NCBI RefSeq assembly: GCF_900113045.1
Contig: NZ_FONY01000004.1
Location: 156,488 to 220,487 of the forward strand
Origin: Thermoflexibacter ruber
GTDB lineage: Bacteria; Bacteroidota; Bacteroidia; Cytophagales; Thermoflexibacteraceae
Length of the DNA: 64,000 nucleotides
Reading direction: 5' to 3'
Numbering within the stretch: the first letter of the stretch is position 1; every line of letters begins with the position of its first letter. This document shows, piece by piece, positions 25,480-34,104 of this stretch. A program made the translations under genes and the position numbers. The notes beneath the pieces were generated by a model. That model saw only the letters and a program-made list of their open reading frames with translations, was not told the origin of the DNA and did not search any database.

Positions 25480-27750
25480 TTATTGAACTTCGTTATAAAT
25501 AGCCCTGATTCGTTTATTGTAGGTTTCTAAAAGTTTCCAATGCACAATCGGAATATCTTTCATCACAGTAGCAGTAATAGCAAATAAGCAAGTGTCTTTG
25601 GGCAAAATGGCTTTGACATTTTTCAAATCAAACTTGCGATGATGCCCTAATATAGTCCTGTCCCCTCCAAAAAAATCTGCCTTTTCCAGCCTTCCTATCT
25701 CATTGTCTATGTGCTTAATAGCGACTTCACCGTCAGCAATGATATGCAACATATCCTCATCTGCATTTCCATTAGCCGAAAAAGGATTGTTGAGGTATTT
25801 TTCACTTTGGAACAGAGGAATCTGATAGTTATGAGAAAGCTGAATTTTCTGCATTTTTTTTGCTACCTGTGCCAAATTTGGAAAAGAAACCACATCGCCA
25901 AAGAGCCAAGTACTTTGCAAAAATAAGATATTTTCCTCCATTCGTTTCAGTTCGCTGTAAAGATTATTTCGCGATACAAACTCCCTGTAAGAACTGCTTG
26001 GAATCTGCAAAACGTGTATGTTGCAAGATGCCCAATAAGTTTCAGGCGAATGTAAGCCTAAATAGCCCGCATAAAACCCAATAAATGAACCTGCGGGAAG
26101 CGTATCGTGCTTACCTGTTTTAGCATGTAGGAACTCCACTGAGCCTGTAATAAGCAAATACACATACTTAGATTCCTGTCCTTTCTTGAGCAAGAGCGAA
26201 CCTGCATTATAACTTACAATAGGATGATTGAGCAAATAGTTCAATTCATGCTCAGAAGCATTAGGAAAATAATTTTTCAGATGGTTATGCGCAAAAGTAA
26301 TCAAATAATCATGGTTAGTAGGAATCAACACATCTACCATTCCAAAAGCAGAAGACGAGCCTATTTCCCTTTGCGAGAGAGTTAAGGGTTTGGAGGTGTG
26401 TGCCAAGACGATTTTATGCGATTTGTCTTCTCTGAAATCCTCTGCGTTGCCGTGAATCATTCCCCCACCTACGTCTATCTTTTTCAAGTGAGCGGGATAC
26501 ATATACTTGGCTTTGATTTGCTCAAACTGCTCCTCTGTAATACCGTTTTCCTTAGGATTGTTGGTAATCATTTTTCGTAAAACCTCATCGGAGGTTACAT
26601 CGGCTAAGTGTGCATATACCTTGTAGCCATCAATCCAATTTGCCCTGAAAAAGAAAATATTTGTTTCTACGGGGTGAGGCGAATAAACTGGCTTTACCTC
26701 CAAGCCATCTACATCAGTCCACTCGTCAAAAGGCAAATCGTGAATATCAAAAAAACTGCTAAAACTTTCCTCTTGCATGGACATCAAAGCACATAGCTTT
26801 TTTGTTACGGCTGTGCGCACCAAGGGCGTAGCGTAATATTTGAACCTTCTATCTGTTCTGATGAGCGTAGTCAACCCTGCAAAGTGGTCGTCATGGGCAT
26901 GGGTATGAAAAATCCCTTCAATTTCGTTTACACTGATACCCAAATAGTTAAGGCTTGCTAAGATATTAGGTCCTGCATCTATAATATAAATCCTTCCTTG
27001 AAAAATAATGACGCTTGCCATGCAAGGACGGTGCAAATCCCAACCATCTCCCTCGCCTGAGTGAATGATGGCAAAGTATTCTCTATCAATGAAGTGATAA
27101 CCAAGTTGATACGGAGGGTCGTAGAGTTCTCCCGCACCCAAATTCAAATCTACCTGTACTTTTTCATCTTGATAGCTTATTTGGTATTTATTAAAACTAA
27201 TGCGTCTGATAAAAACACCATTGCGAATTTCTATATTCGTATTTTTTACAATTCGGCTGTCTATCAACTCATTAGAAGGGGTAATTTTCCCAAAAGCAAA
27301 TTTTAGCTTTATTTTCATCATTTCTTGAGCCTCAGCCCAAGTTGCCCCAGCTTCTATCATTTCATCAATACTTACCAATCCGTAGTTCCCCCTATAAATA
27401 TATTCCATTTGTGCTTTTACCTGCTCTTCTGTGCCTATGAGCATGGGCTTCATGCCCGTATTGTTAGGGTGATTGGGAATAATCATGCCTTGGAGGTAAA
27501 GCATTTGCAAGACAGGAAACTCTGTGAGATTGGAAAAACTGCTGTTTTGCATCAGTACATCAGAAAGTAGAATTACATTGGGTCCTGTTTCGTAAACTAC
27601 TCCCTCTTTTTCAACTTCTTCTATTAACCCTCTCTTTTTTAGATGCTTTACTGTATCCGCAGGACAGCCACACAAGATATAGAGTTCTGCCTCTTTTATC
27701 TCTACCCAGTAAACACCATTAATAACTTTAATTTTTTTGATTTTAGACAT
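25480..27750 (-). CDS. metallo-beta-lactamase-fold hydrolase fused to cyclic-nucleotide-binding-like domains
   Basis: The 756-residue cytosolic protein has an N-terminal part of unknown fold (about 1-220). A metallo-beta-lactamase-type domain follows (about 225-470) with the metal motif HTHAHDDHFAG (His284, His286, Asp288, His289). Two regions resemble cNMP-binding domains, at about 535-625 (LLKKGQESKYVYLLITGSVEF) and 665-750 (IIADGEVAIKHI, then FFGGD). The C-terminal pair would make hydrolysis respond to a ligand, but arginine contacts expected for true cAMP binding are not evident. The substrate is unknown. I recall similar fusions in spirochaetes and deltaproteobacteria. PhoH follows in the same transcript. 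Confidence 0.75.
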   Translation of the reverse strand: MSKIKKIKVINGVYWVEIKEAELYILCGCPADTVKHLKKRGLIEEVEKEGVVYETGPNVILLSDVLMQNSSFSNLTEFPVLQMLYLQGMIIPNHPNNTGMKPMLIGTEEQVKAQMEYIYRGNYGLVSIDEMIEAGATWAEAQEMMKIKLKFAFGKITPSNELIDSRIVKNTNIEIRNGVFIRRISFNKYQISYQDEKVQVDLNLGAGELYDPPYQLGYHFIDREYFAIIHSGEGDGWDLHRPCMASVIIFQGRIYIIDAGPNILASLNYLGISVNEIEGIFHTHAHDDHFAGLTTLIRTDRRFKYYATPLVRTAVTKKLCALMSMQEESFSSFFDIHDLPFDEWTDVDGLEVKPVYSPHPVETNIFFFRANWIDGYKVYAHLADVTSDEVLRKMITNNPKENGITEEQFEQIKAKYMYPAHLKKIDVGGGMIHGNAEDFREDKSHKIVLAHTSKPLTLSQREIGSSSAFGMVDVLIPTNHDYLITFAHNHLKNYFPNASEHELNYLLNHPIVSYNAGSLLLKKGQESKYVYLLITGSVEFLHAKTGKHDTLPAGSFIGFYAGYLGLHSPETYWASCNIHVLQIPSSSYREFVSRNNLYSELKRMEENILFLQSTWLFGDVVSFPNLAQVAKKMQKIQLSHNYQIPLFQSEKYLNNPFSANGNADEDMLHIIADGEVAIKHIDNEIGRLEKADFFGGDRTILGHHRKFDLKNVKAILPKDTCLFAITATVMKDIPIVHWKLLETYNKRIRAIYNEVQ

Positions 27751-27953
27751 ATTTAATCCAACAAGTTCTACTAAAAAGTAAAATGCTCATACAAACAAAT
27801 GAATAAAAATGCACAATGCCAAATACAATGAGTTCAATATCTAAGAGGGTTATTAGATGCCTTTATGCTAAAGTTTATAAAAAGTCTGGAATTCAATATA
27901 ATAAATAAGTGTAGCAAATTATTACTTTATTCTTAAAATAAGAAAATTTAATG

Positions 27954-27998
27954 CCAAAAAATACAAAAGCCCTTTAGAAAAAGTTTCCAAAAGGCTTT
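27954..27998 (-). terminator. intrinsic terminator of the DUF4136 gene
   Basis: AAAGCC..TTT pairs with AAA..GGCTTT (27966-27998) with one mismatch. On the minus strand it is followed by a T-run. It lies about 30 bp past the stop codon of the lipoprotein gene. Confidence 0.65.
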
Positions 27999-28027
27999 GA
28001 TAGCAAAGTTTGCAAATAAATAGTGCA

Positions 28028-28630
28028 TTACTTTACTGGTTTGTCTTTATCGTCATAAGCAAAGCCATCTGCCAAAAATTTATATTTATCAAAAATGAGG
28101 CGGACAGGTTTTTTCAAATATCTAGAACTATTGAAAAAGGCGTTGCCAAAGATTCCTGAGGCATAACCCTGCCAAATAGCTTTCTCCTGTTTGCCGTCAA
28201 AAAATACAATCAGCAAAGTCCCTTCACGTAAATTGTACTTGATAGGGTCATACTTTTGGTCTTTTTCGTCAAGGTACTCTTCATTTTTCACAAAAACCTC
28301 GATTTCGGGCTGGCTATATCCTGTAAAGCGGAGATTGTCATAAAATATTTTATAAGAAACAAGGAGATGAGGATTTTTTTCTACCATCTTATAGCCCAAC
28401 AATTCCATGCGAAATTTTATTTCCTCCTCGATGACTTGGTTTTGAAGGCTTGTATCGGCATTAGTATCTTTCAAAAAGGCATAAGTCTTGTATTTTTTAA
28501 ACTTGCCTTGGTAGCTATAATCACTTTCCACGCTGTATTTTCGCGAACTCATACATGCTGTACCCACAAGAGCAAATACACTTATAATACTTAATAGTTT
28601 GAAAATCAGGCAATAGTTTTGTTTCATCAT
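28028..28630 (-). CDS. DUF4136 family lipoprotein
   Basis: The signal peptide ends at a lipobox (VGTAC). The mature protein begins with the family's pattern DYSYQGKFKKYKTYAFL. It continues with a helix that binds the beta-sheet core (IEEEIKFRMELLGYKM), LLVSYKIFYDN and the closing KAIWQGYASG. DUF4136 lipoproteins are frequent in Bacteroidota envelopes and their role is not known. It is a single-gene unit. Confidence 0.82.
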   Translation of the reverse strand: MMKQNYCLIFKLLSIISVFALVGTACMSSRKYSVESDYSYQGKFKKYKTYAFLKDTNADTSLQNQVIEEEIKFRMELLGYKMVEKNPHLLVSYKIFYDNLRFTGYSQPEIEVFVKNEEYLDEKDQKYDPIKYNLREGTLLIVFFDGKQEKAIWQGYASGIFGNAFFNSSRYLKKPVRLIFDKYKFLADGFAYDDKDKPVK

Positions 28631-28946
28631 AGTTATTTAGCGTTAATAGAGAGATGATTGATTGATAAATAAGATAGAGTGTAGCGTTGTTTTCGCAGTA
28701 GTATCAAAGTTAAGATAAATTTTTCGTAAAATCAAACTCTTTGTTGAAAGTATTTTGTTTTGTAAAATTTTGATTTTCAAAATATTTTTCTATTTATATT
28801 TTTTATTTACCTAAAATTTTTCACACATACCTTTTGTTGTGTAATTTCGTTGTTGCAAAAACATTAAATCAAGCCTATAACAATATTAAATCTTAAACAA
28901 AGCACATTTTTACTTGTTTTTAGAGGTATTCAAATTAAAAAATATC
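28631..28946. other. divergent promoter region between the DUF4136 gene and proline dehydrogenase
   Basis: This spacer is very AT-rich and has no gene. On the plus strand TAATTTCG (28842-28849) resembles a -7 element, with a T-rich block about 20 bp upstream. It could drive the proline dehydrogenase gene. I see no strong operator-like palindrome. Confidence 0.35.
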
Positions 28947-30182
28947 ATGCAATCTTCTGCTCTTTCTGAGAAAAAAATATTCAAAGACCTTTCTTTTGAA
29001 GATACGCAAGTTGCTTTTTCCTATCGTTCAGATACCGATTTGTGGAAAAGCTACCTTCTGTTTGCTTCTATCAATCGCAATTGGCTGGTAAGTAGTGGCA
29101 CCAAACTCATTAGGTTTGCTCTCAAATCAGGCATTCCTATTGACCCTTTGCTCAAATCTACTTTGTTTAAGCATTTTTGTGGAGGAGAAAATATAGAGGA
29201 CTGTGAAAAAACTATCCAAATGCTTGCCCAGTATCATGTAGGGACGATTTTGGATTATTCGGTAGAAGGCGAAAAAACGGAACAGGCTTTCGATGAAACC
29301 GAACAAGAAACCATCGCTACCATTCACAAAGCGGCGAGCAATCCTGCTGCCATTCCATTTACTGTGTTCAAAACCACGGGCTTAGCCCCGTTTGAGTTAT
29401 TGGAAAAAGTATCTGCTTTTATCAACAACCCCAATCTTTCTCTAAGCGAAAGCGAAGAAGCTATGTTACAGAAACTTATAAAAAGGGTAGATAATATCTG
29501 TAAGACAGCACATCAGCACGGGGTAAAAGTATTCATAGATGCAGAGGAAACTTGGATTCAAGATGCAATAGACTCTCTTGCTTATCAGATGATGGAAAAA
29601 TATAATCTTCAAAGCGTGATTGTGTATAACACTTATCAACTCTATACCTTAGCAGGTTTGGGCAAGCTAAAAATTGCCAAAGAAAAAGGCTTAGACAAGG
29701 GATTCAAAGTCGGGGCAAAGATAGTCAGAGGGGCTTATATGGAAAAAGAGCGCGCTCGTGCCAAAGCATTAGGATATGCTGACCCTATCCAACCCAACAA
29801 GTCCGCTACCGACAAAGCATTTAACGAAGCCTTGCTTTTCTGTGTAGAAAACAAAGCTATGATTGATTTTTGCGCAGGTACGCACAACGAGCAGAGTTGC
29901 CTCTACTTAGCCAAACTCATGGAACAACACCAAATAGCTAAAAAGGATGCAGGGGTTTGGTTTGCCCAACTTTACGGCATGAGCGACCATATTTCTTTCA
30001 ACTTAGCTAAAGCAGGCTACAATGTAGCCAAATACGTACCTTACGGACCTTTGAAGTCTGTCATGCCTTATCTTTTCCGTAGAGCCGCAGAAAACACCTC
30101 CGTAGCTGGGCAAAGCAGTCGTGAGTTTACCCTGATAAGCAAGGAGATAGCAAGACGAAAACGAGCCAAAGGAAAATTGTAA
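28947..30182 (+). CDS. proline dehydrogenase
   Basis: This FAD enzyme oxidises proline to pyrroline-5-carboxylate as the first step of proline use. The TIM-barrel motifs are visible: VKVFIDAEETWIQDA, VYNTYQLYTLAGLGKLK, GAKIVRGAYMEKERARA with the substrate-binding Arg, and the last strands with FAQLYGMSDH and VPYGPLKSVMPYLFRRAAEN. At 411 residues it is the single-function form, not the PutA fusion. The ATG chosen here precedes the conserved region. Eleven more codons upstream from a TTG look like leader. Confidence 0.93.
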   Translation: MQSSALSEKKIFKDLSFEDTQVAFSYRSDTDLWKSYLLFASINRNWLVSSGTKLIRFALKSGIPIDPLLKSTLFKHFCGGENIEDCEKTIQMLAQYHVGTILDYSVEGEKTEQAFDETEQETIATIHKAASNPAAIPFTVFKTTGLAPFELLEKVSAFINNPNLSLSESEEAMLQKLIKRVDNICKTAHQHGVKVFIDAEETWIQDAIDSLAYQMMEKYNLQSVIVYNTYQLYTLAGLGKLKIAKEKGLDKGFKVGAKIVRGAYMEKERARAKALGYADPIQPNKSATDKAFNEALLFCVENKAMIDFCAGTHNEQSCLYLAKLMEQHQIAKKDAGVWFAQLYGMSDHISFNLAKAGYNVAKYVPYGPLKSVMPYLFRRAAENTSVAGQSSREFTLISKEIARRKRAKGKL

Positions 30183-30219
30183 GAGAGTATCTTAAACAAG
30201 GAAATTATTAGCCAATCTC

Positions 30220-31356
30220 ATGGATTCATTGATTCAAAGACATACGGCTCTTTCTGCAAATATCGTTGCGTTTTGTAGGTATCTGAGAAATCACGATTTT
30301 AATTTGGGGGTAGCAGAGGAAAAAGATGCCCTGCAAGCTCTTGCTTGTTTGCCTTTGGAGAATCAGGAAATCATGAAATTGGTCTTGCAATCTACTTTGG
30401 TCAAAAATTTACATCAACTCACCCAATTTGAGAAACTTTACCAAAACTATTGGAAAGAGTTAGAAAAAGCCGTAGATTCCAAAATCACAGGAGGTAAACC
30501 TGAGGAAGCACCACCTAAACCTACTCGTAACCAACAACCTTCTTTGTTGGCTTTAAAAAATTGGCTTTATGGGAACAAAAATGAAGAAATTACAGAAATA
30601 GCGACCTACAGCCCTACGGAAGTACTCAGCAAAAAAGATTTTGCCTTATTTACCCCCCAAGAAATGCAAGAGGTAAGTAAAATTATCCAGCTTTTAGCTA
30701 AAAATCTGTCCTCTCACCTAAGTAGAAGGAAACAAAGGTCAAAAAAACATCAAACCTTAGATTTGAGGCGAACTCTTTATCTGAATAAAAATTATCAAGG
30801 CGAAGTGTTAAAATTGGCTTACCAAGAGCCAAAACCCAAAAAGTTCAAGTTATTGCTCATTTGCGATGTAAGTAAGTCTATGGATTTGTATAGTCGCTTC
30901 CTGATTCAATTCATGTATGCTTTCCAAACGGCTTATCAACGCATAGAAACCTTTGTATTTAGTACCTCCTTGCAACACATCACCGAAGAACTTAAGCGAA
31001 AAAATATTAATCAAACCCTGCAAGAATTATCAGAAAAAATACCTCAATGGTCTGGAGGTACGCAAATAGGACAATCACTCTACAATCTTTGTCAGACACA
31101 CCGAAGATTGTTAGATAAAAAAACTTCTATAATTATCGTGAGCGATGGCTGGGATACTGGCAAGATGGAACTCCTCGAGGAGAGTATGGCAAGCATACAA
31201 AAAAAGTCAAAAAATGTCATTTGGCTCAATCCCTTAGCAGGCAATCCTGATTACAAGCCAGCTACCCAAGCCATGATTGCCGCTATGCCTTATATAGACA
31301 TTTTCGCTCCTATCCACAACTTAGAAAGCCTAAGAAGTCTTTTGCAAAGGTTGTAG
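30220..31356 (+). CDS. VWA domain (CoxE-like) protein
   Basis: The 378-residue protein has a helical N-terminal part, a charged linker, and a von Willebrand A domain (about 205-370). The metal-ion-dependent adhesion site is LLICDVSKSMD (DxSxS), with WSGGTQIG and IIIVSDGWDTG completing the fold. CoxE-type proteins usually work with a MoxR AAA ATPase as a chaperone pair for cofactor insertion, but no such ATPase is next to it here. It starts 37 bp after proline dehydrogenase and is probably co-transcribed. Confidence 0.88.
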   Translation: MDSLIQRHTALSANIVAFCRYLRNHDFNLGVAEEKDALQALACLPLENQEIMKLVLQSTLVKNLHQLTQFEKLYQNYWKELEKAVDSKITGGKPEEAPPKPTRNQQPSLLALKNWLYGNKNEEITEIATYSPTEVLSKKDFALFTPQEMQEVSKIIQLLAKNLSSHLSRRKQRSKKHQTLDLRRTLYLNKNYQGEVLKLAYQEPKPKKFKLLLICDVSKSMDLYSRFLIQFMYAFQTAYQRIETFVFSTSLQHITEELKRKNINQTLQELSEKIPQWSGGTQIGQSLYNLCQTHRRLLDKKTSIIIVSDGWDTGKMELLEESMASIQKKSKNVIWLNPLAGNPDYKPATQAMIAAMPYIDIFAPIHNLESLRSLLQRL

Positions 31357-31373
31357 AAAGTTGGCAACGCCGC

Positions 31374-31472
31374 TTAGGACTATCAAACGAAGAAGGGGAA
31401 GCAGTGAAAGGGAAGCAGTATATCGTTATTGATGACGACATAACGTTCAATTGGTTTTATTACTTAGTTTAG
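31374..31472 (+). pseudogene. possible ORF tail after the VWA gene
   Basis: In a frame different from the VWA gene, an open stretch overlaps its end and continues past the VWA stop to a TAG. The last part reads EGEAVKGKQYIVIDDD followed by an aromatic tail. It loosely resembles the end of YchF-type TGS domains (GKxYIVxDGDI). There is no start codon of its own, so it may be a leftover gene end or a frameshifted extension of the VWA protein. Chance is possible. Confidence 0.25.
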
Positions 31473-31505
31473 GTAAATAAAAGAGCATTTTAAACCGCCT
31501 AAATT

Positions 31506-32621
31506 TTACTTTTTCTTCTTTTTATCATCAAAACCTGCTTTTACGGAAAAAACATGAGAAAAAGTAGTAGGATTATCTGCTGAGCGAATGGCATTAGTCA
31601 AGGCATAGTCGATAGTAAAGTTTTTAATGACAAAGCCTAATCCAAAGCTCGGTTGCGTTTGGATATACTGTACCCTGTTGAAATCGTCTAAGCGTTGGAA
31701 GTTGCCTATGCCTCCCCTCAAAAATACCGTTTTTTTATAGTTGAGTTCCATACCCGCTTGAAAATCTCCTGAAAGTAAATCAGTTTGTAACCAACTATTC
31801 CTTTTTCCATCAAAAGTAAAAGTAAAGCCTGCCGTAAGCAAAGCTCCTAAGTTTTCGCTGAAGTCGACCTCTCTACCCACTTCTACAATCATCCGAGGAA
31901 GGGTAAGTTCTATGGAGTTAGTAGGGATTTCATTGTTGGTTTGAGAAAAAATATCTATGACTGCTTCTGAGTTATAGTTCCACACATTGAAAGTGCTGGT
32001 TACATCTCTAATCACCAAACCAGTTTGCCATTTCTTGTATTCATACTGTGCCGCTACATCAAAGCCAAACCCCCAAGCATTAGCAAAAACTCCTGCGGTA
32101 CGATGCAAGATTTTAGCGTTTCCTCCCAAAGTCAGCCCTTTGGCGATGGAGTAGTGGGCATACGAAAAGATAAAAGCATAAGAAGCCTCTGCAAAGGAGC
32201 CTACATTCTCATAGTTGATTCTTCCTGTATTGTCCAACAAAAAACGCGTATCTGGGATATTGTCAATGCCCATGCGAATAATTGAAAAGCCAAGGTGCGA
32301 GTCGTCGTTGATTGGGGTTGCAAAACCTGCATAATCATAACTGGCAATACCCCCGAAGTACTCGGCGTGCATCAGTGCAGCCTGATACTTGTCTTTGATT
32401 CTAAGCAAACCCGCAGGATTCCAATAGCCTGCGGTTACATCATTGGCAATGGCAACATGGGTGTTTGCCATGGCTAAGGCACGCGCCCCCACTCCTATTG
32501 CCAAATACTCATTGCTGTACTTAGGGGTTAGAGAGTTTCTACTTGATTGTGCAAAAGTTTTTGCTAAGCAAAAAGCTGATAAGCAGAGATATATGAGAAT
32601 AAGTTTGGGTAAAAATTTCAT
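31506..32621 (-). CDS. PorV/PorQ family outer membrane protein
   Basis: The protein has a signal peptide (MKFLPKLILIYLCLSAFCLA.., cleavage near AFAQ-like TFAQ) and a FadL-like beta-barrel. Family marks are LAIGVGARALAMANTHVAIANDVTAGYWNPAGL near the start of the mature chain, SYAFIFSYAHY, and the final strands. PorV and PorQ family members serve type IX secretion, where PorV shuttles cargo to the attachment complex. The nearer paralogues are often of unknown role. Start chosen at the Met that gives a proper signal peptide. Ten more codons upstream are open. A T9SS-sorted protein occurs at 51 kb. Confidence 0.82.
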   Translation of the reverse strand: MKFLPKLILIYLCLSAFCLAKTFAQSSRNSLTPKYSNEYLAIGVGARALAMANTHVAIANDVTAGYWNPAGLLRIKDKYQAALMHAEYFGGIASYDYAGFATPINDDSHLGFSIIRMGIDNIPDTRFLLDNTGRINYENVGSFAEASYAFIFSYAHYSIAKGLTLGGNAKILHRTAGVFANAWGFGFDVAAQYEYKKWQTGLVIRDVTSTFNVWNYNSEAVIDIFSQTNNEIPTNSIELTLPRMIVEVGREVDFSENLGALLTAGFTFTFDGKRNSWLQTDLLSGDFQAGMELNYKKTVFLRGGIGNFQRLDDFNRVQYIQTQPSFGLGFVIKNFTIDYALTNAIRSADNPTTFSHVFSVKAGFDDKKKKK

Positions 32622-32808
32622 GCAATTAAATTGGCGGTTATAGTTTTCCAACTGATTTGGTGTATTATCAAATTACTTACCATTTTTCATTCGTCATCAC
32701 ATAGAAAAAATTAAATTTAAAAAAGAACTTATAAGAAAATTACTATCTTTCGTGAAAAATTACAATCAAACATTTCTTCATCACTCATCAAAAAACTTTT
32801 TAAACACC

Positions 32809-33234
32809 ATGAAAAAAAGAAAAGCTACCTCTATTTGGAACGGTTCAGGCAAAGACGGTCAGGGAAAATTGACGACTCAAAGTGGCATACTTAGTGATAC
32901 CCCTTATTCTTTTAGTATGCGATTTGGGGAAGGGGCTGGTACAAATCCAGAGGAACTCATCGCAGCGGCTCATTCGGGTTGTTTCAATATGGCTCTTTCC
33001 TTTATGCTTGATGCAGAAGGATTTACCGCTGAGGAACTCCATACTACGGCTACTGTAACTGTGGAAAATGACGGTAGCGGCTGGTCAGTAACGCTTATCC
33101 ACTTAGACCTCAAAGCCAAAATTGCTAATATTTCAGAGGACAAATTCCAAGAAATAGCTAATAGAGCCAAAGCAGGCTGTCCTATTTCTCGCGTTCTTAA
33201 TACAGTCATCATGTTAGATGCAAGTTTAGCATAA
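32809..33234 (+). CDS. OsmC family peroxiredoxin-like protein
   Basis: OsmC/Ohr proteins reduce organic peroxides with two cysteines. Here both are visible: Cys in AAHSGCFNMALSFML and Cys in KAGCPISRVLN. The N-terminal strand motif is ATSIWNGSGKDGQGKL. The 141-residue length from the ATG used here is typical for the OsmC branch. The frame stays open 19 codons further upstream but that part is not conserved-looking. One of the two 55-bp repeats begins directly at its stop codon. Confidence 0.93.
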   Translation: MKKRKATSIWNGSGKDGQGKLTTQSGILSDTPYSFSMRFGEGAGTNPEELIAAAHSGCFNMALSFMLDAEGFTAEELHTTATVTVENDGSGWSVTLIHLDLKAKIANISEDKFQEIANRAKAGCPISRVLNTVIMLDASLA

Positions 33235-33289
33235 AAATACGGTTTGCGTGGGCTGTTGATAATTCTGATAGTTTGGGCGTTGGGGTAGT
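33235..33289 (+). repeat. 55-bp direct repeat, copy A
   Basis: This sequence matches copy B (34010-34064) at 52 of 55 positions. In one frame it encodes KYGLRGLLIILIVWALG and then a stop, a hydrophobic membrane tail. Here it sits immediately after the OsmC stop codon with no gene body before it. It is probably a broken-off end of the gene remnant ending in copy B. Confidence 0.85.
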
Positions 33290-33338
33290 AATTAATTTGA
33301 AATAAAATTGTATCTTTGTAGAAAAACAAGCCCAAACT

Positions 33339-33797
33339 ATGCTCAAAGAAGAAATCATCAAAAAATTTATACAAGTATTTGCTTCTATCCCATAAGAGCA
33401 GCAAGATGCCTTAGCGATAGAATTGGCAAAAATGATTCCTGCTGACGAAAATGCCGATGTAGATTGGAAAATAGGCAGTGGCTACGATAAGGAAACTAAG
33501 TTAGTAAGGATTAGTTTTAGTGCCAAAGTAAATCCAGTGCGAAATCAAAAAGACATTAGCTTGTCTAATGCCCTCACTCTGTTCATAGACTGTACCCCTA
33601 AAGAGCAACTTACCTCTATTTATCAAACACTCACTCTGATACAAAACGGATTGGAAAAACCATATACGCTTGCTTTGGGAAAGATTCCTGTATTGCCTTT
33701 GAGTAATACTATGAGTATTCTTACATTTAGAATCCACAGCTCTCCCAATGCAACTTTAAGCAAGCAAATAGAAGAAGAACAAGCAGTTTTTAATTAA
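33339..33797 (+). pseudogene. hypothetical gene interrupted by an in-frame TAA
   Basis: An ATG preceded by a good -7 element (TATCTTTG at 33311-33318) opens a frame that runs 18 codons, meets TAA (33393-33395), then continues in the same frame for about 134 codons. The TAA sits before GAG CAG CAA, so a CAA-to-TAA change is the simplest explanation. The remaining product has DWKIGSGYDKETKLVRISF and no recognised domain. It lies between the two 55-bp repeats. A shorter protein could start at a downstream ATG at 33432. Confidence 0.6.
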
Positions 33798-33866
33798 AAC
33801 AAGGTCAATTAGCTAATGGAATATAAGCAAAGTGCAAGCAAGTTACATACGTACATAAGCACCACA

Positions 33867-33894
33867 TTTTCACCAAATCAATATTTGGTGAAAA
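33867..33894. other. perfect 12-bp palindromic hairpin
   Basis: TTTTCACCAAAT and ATTTGGTGAAAA pair perfectly around a CAAT loop. It lies 70 bp past the interrupted gene and 20 bp before the zinc-ribbon remnant. It could be a terminator for the former (no clear T-run follows), an operator, or the end of a mobile unit. Confidence 0.7.
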
Positions 33895-33910
33895 CGATGA
33901 AATAGATTGA

Positions 33911-34063
33911 CTCTGTCCCAACTGCCACACTGAATACCACCTTAAATTAGGAACTCAAAATCTCAAAAACCCTGACATGGTATTTCACTTGCTCTTTTAC
34001 AGTAAATGGAAATACGGTTTGCTTGGGCTGTTGATAATTCTGGTAGTTTGGGCGTTGGGATAG
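33911..34063 (+). pseudogene. remnant of a small CPNC-motif membrane protein
   Basis: An open frame directly after a TGA encodes about 50 residues. It starts LCPNCHTEYHLKLG, half of a zinc-ribbon-like motif, continues through NPDMVFHLLFYSKWKYG, and ends in the hydrophobic tail that is also in repeat copy A. There is no start codon in frame, so the front of the gene has been lost or mutated. I do not know the intact family. Confidence 0.4.
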
Positions 34064-34064
34064 T
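34010..34064 (+). repeat. 55-bp direct repeat, copy B
   Basis: This is the counterpart of copy A and forms the 3' end of the CPNC-protein remnant, encoding KYGLLGLLIILVVWALG and a stop. Because here the frame continues upstream, this copy is likely the original and copy A the displaced duplicate. Confidence 0.85.
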
Positions 34065-34104
34065 GTAAGTATTTGCTAACGTATGTTTTACAAAACTTAT
34101 TCCA

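Noticed and set aside
32970..33404. 144-codon minus-strand frame over the OsmC gene
   Set aside because: It crosses the OsmC gene and repeat copy A; the OsmC catalytic Cys motifs are on the plus strand.
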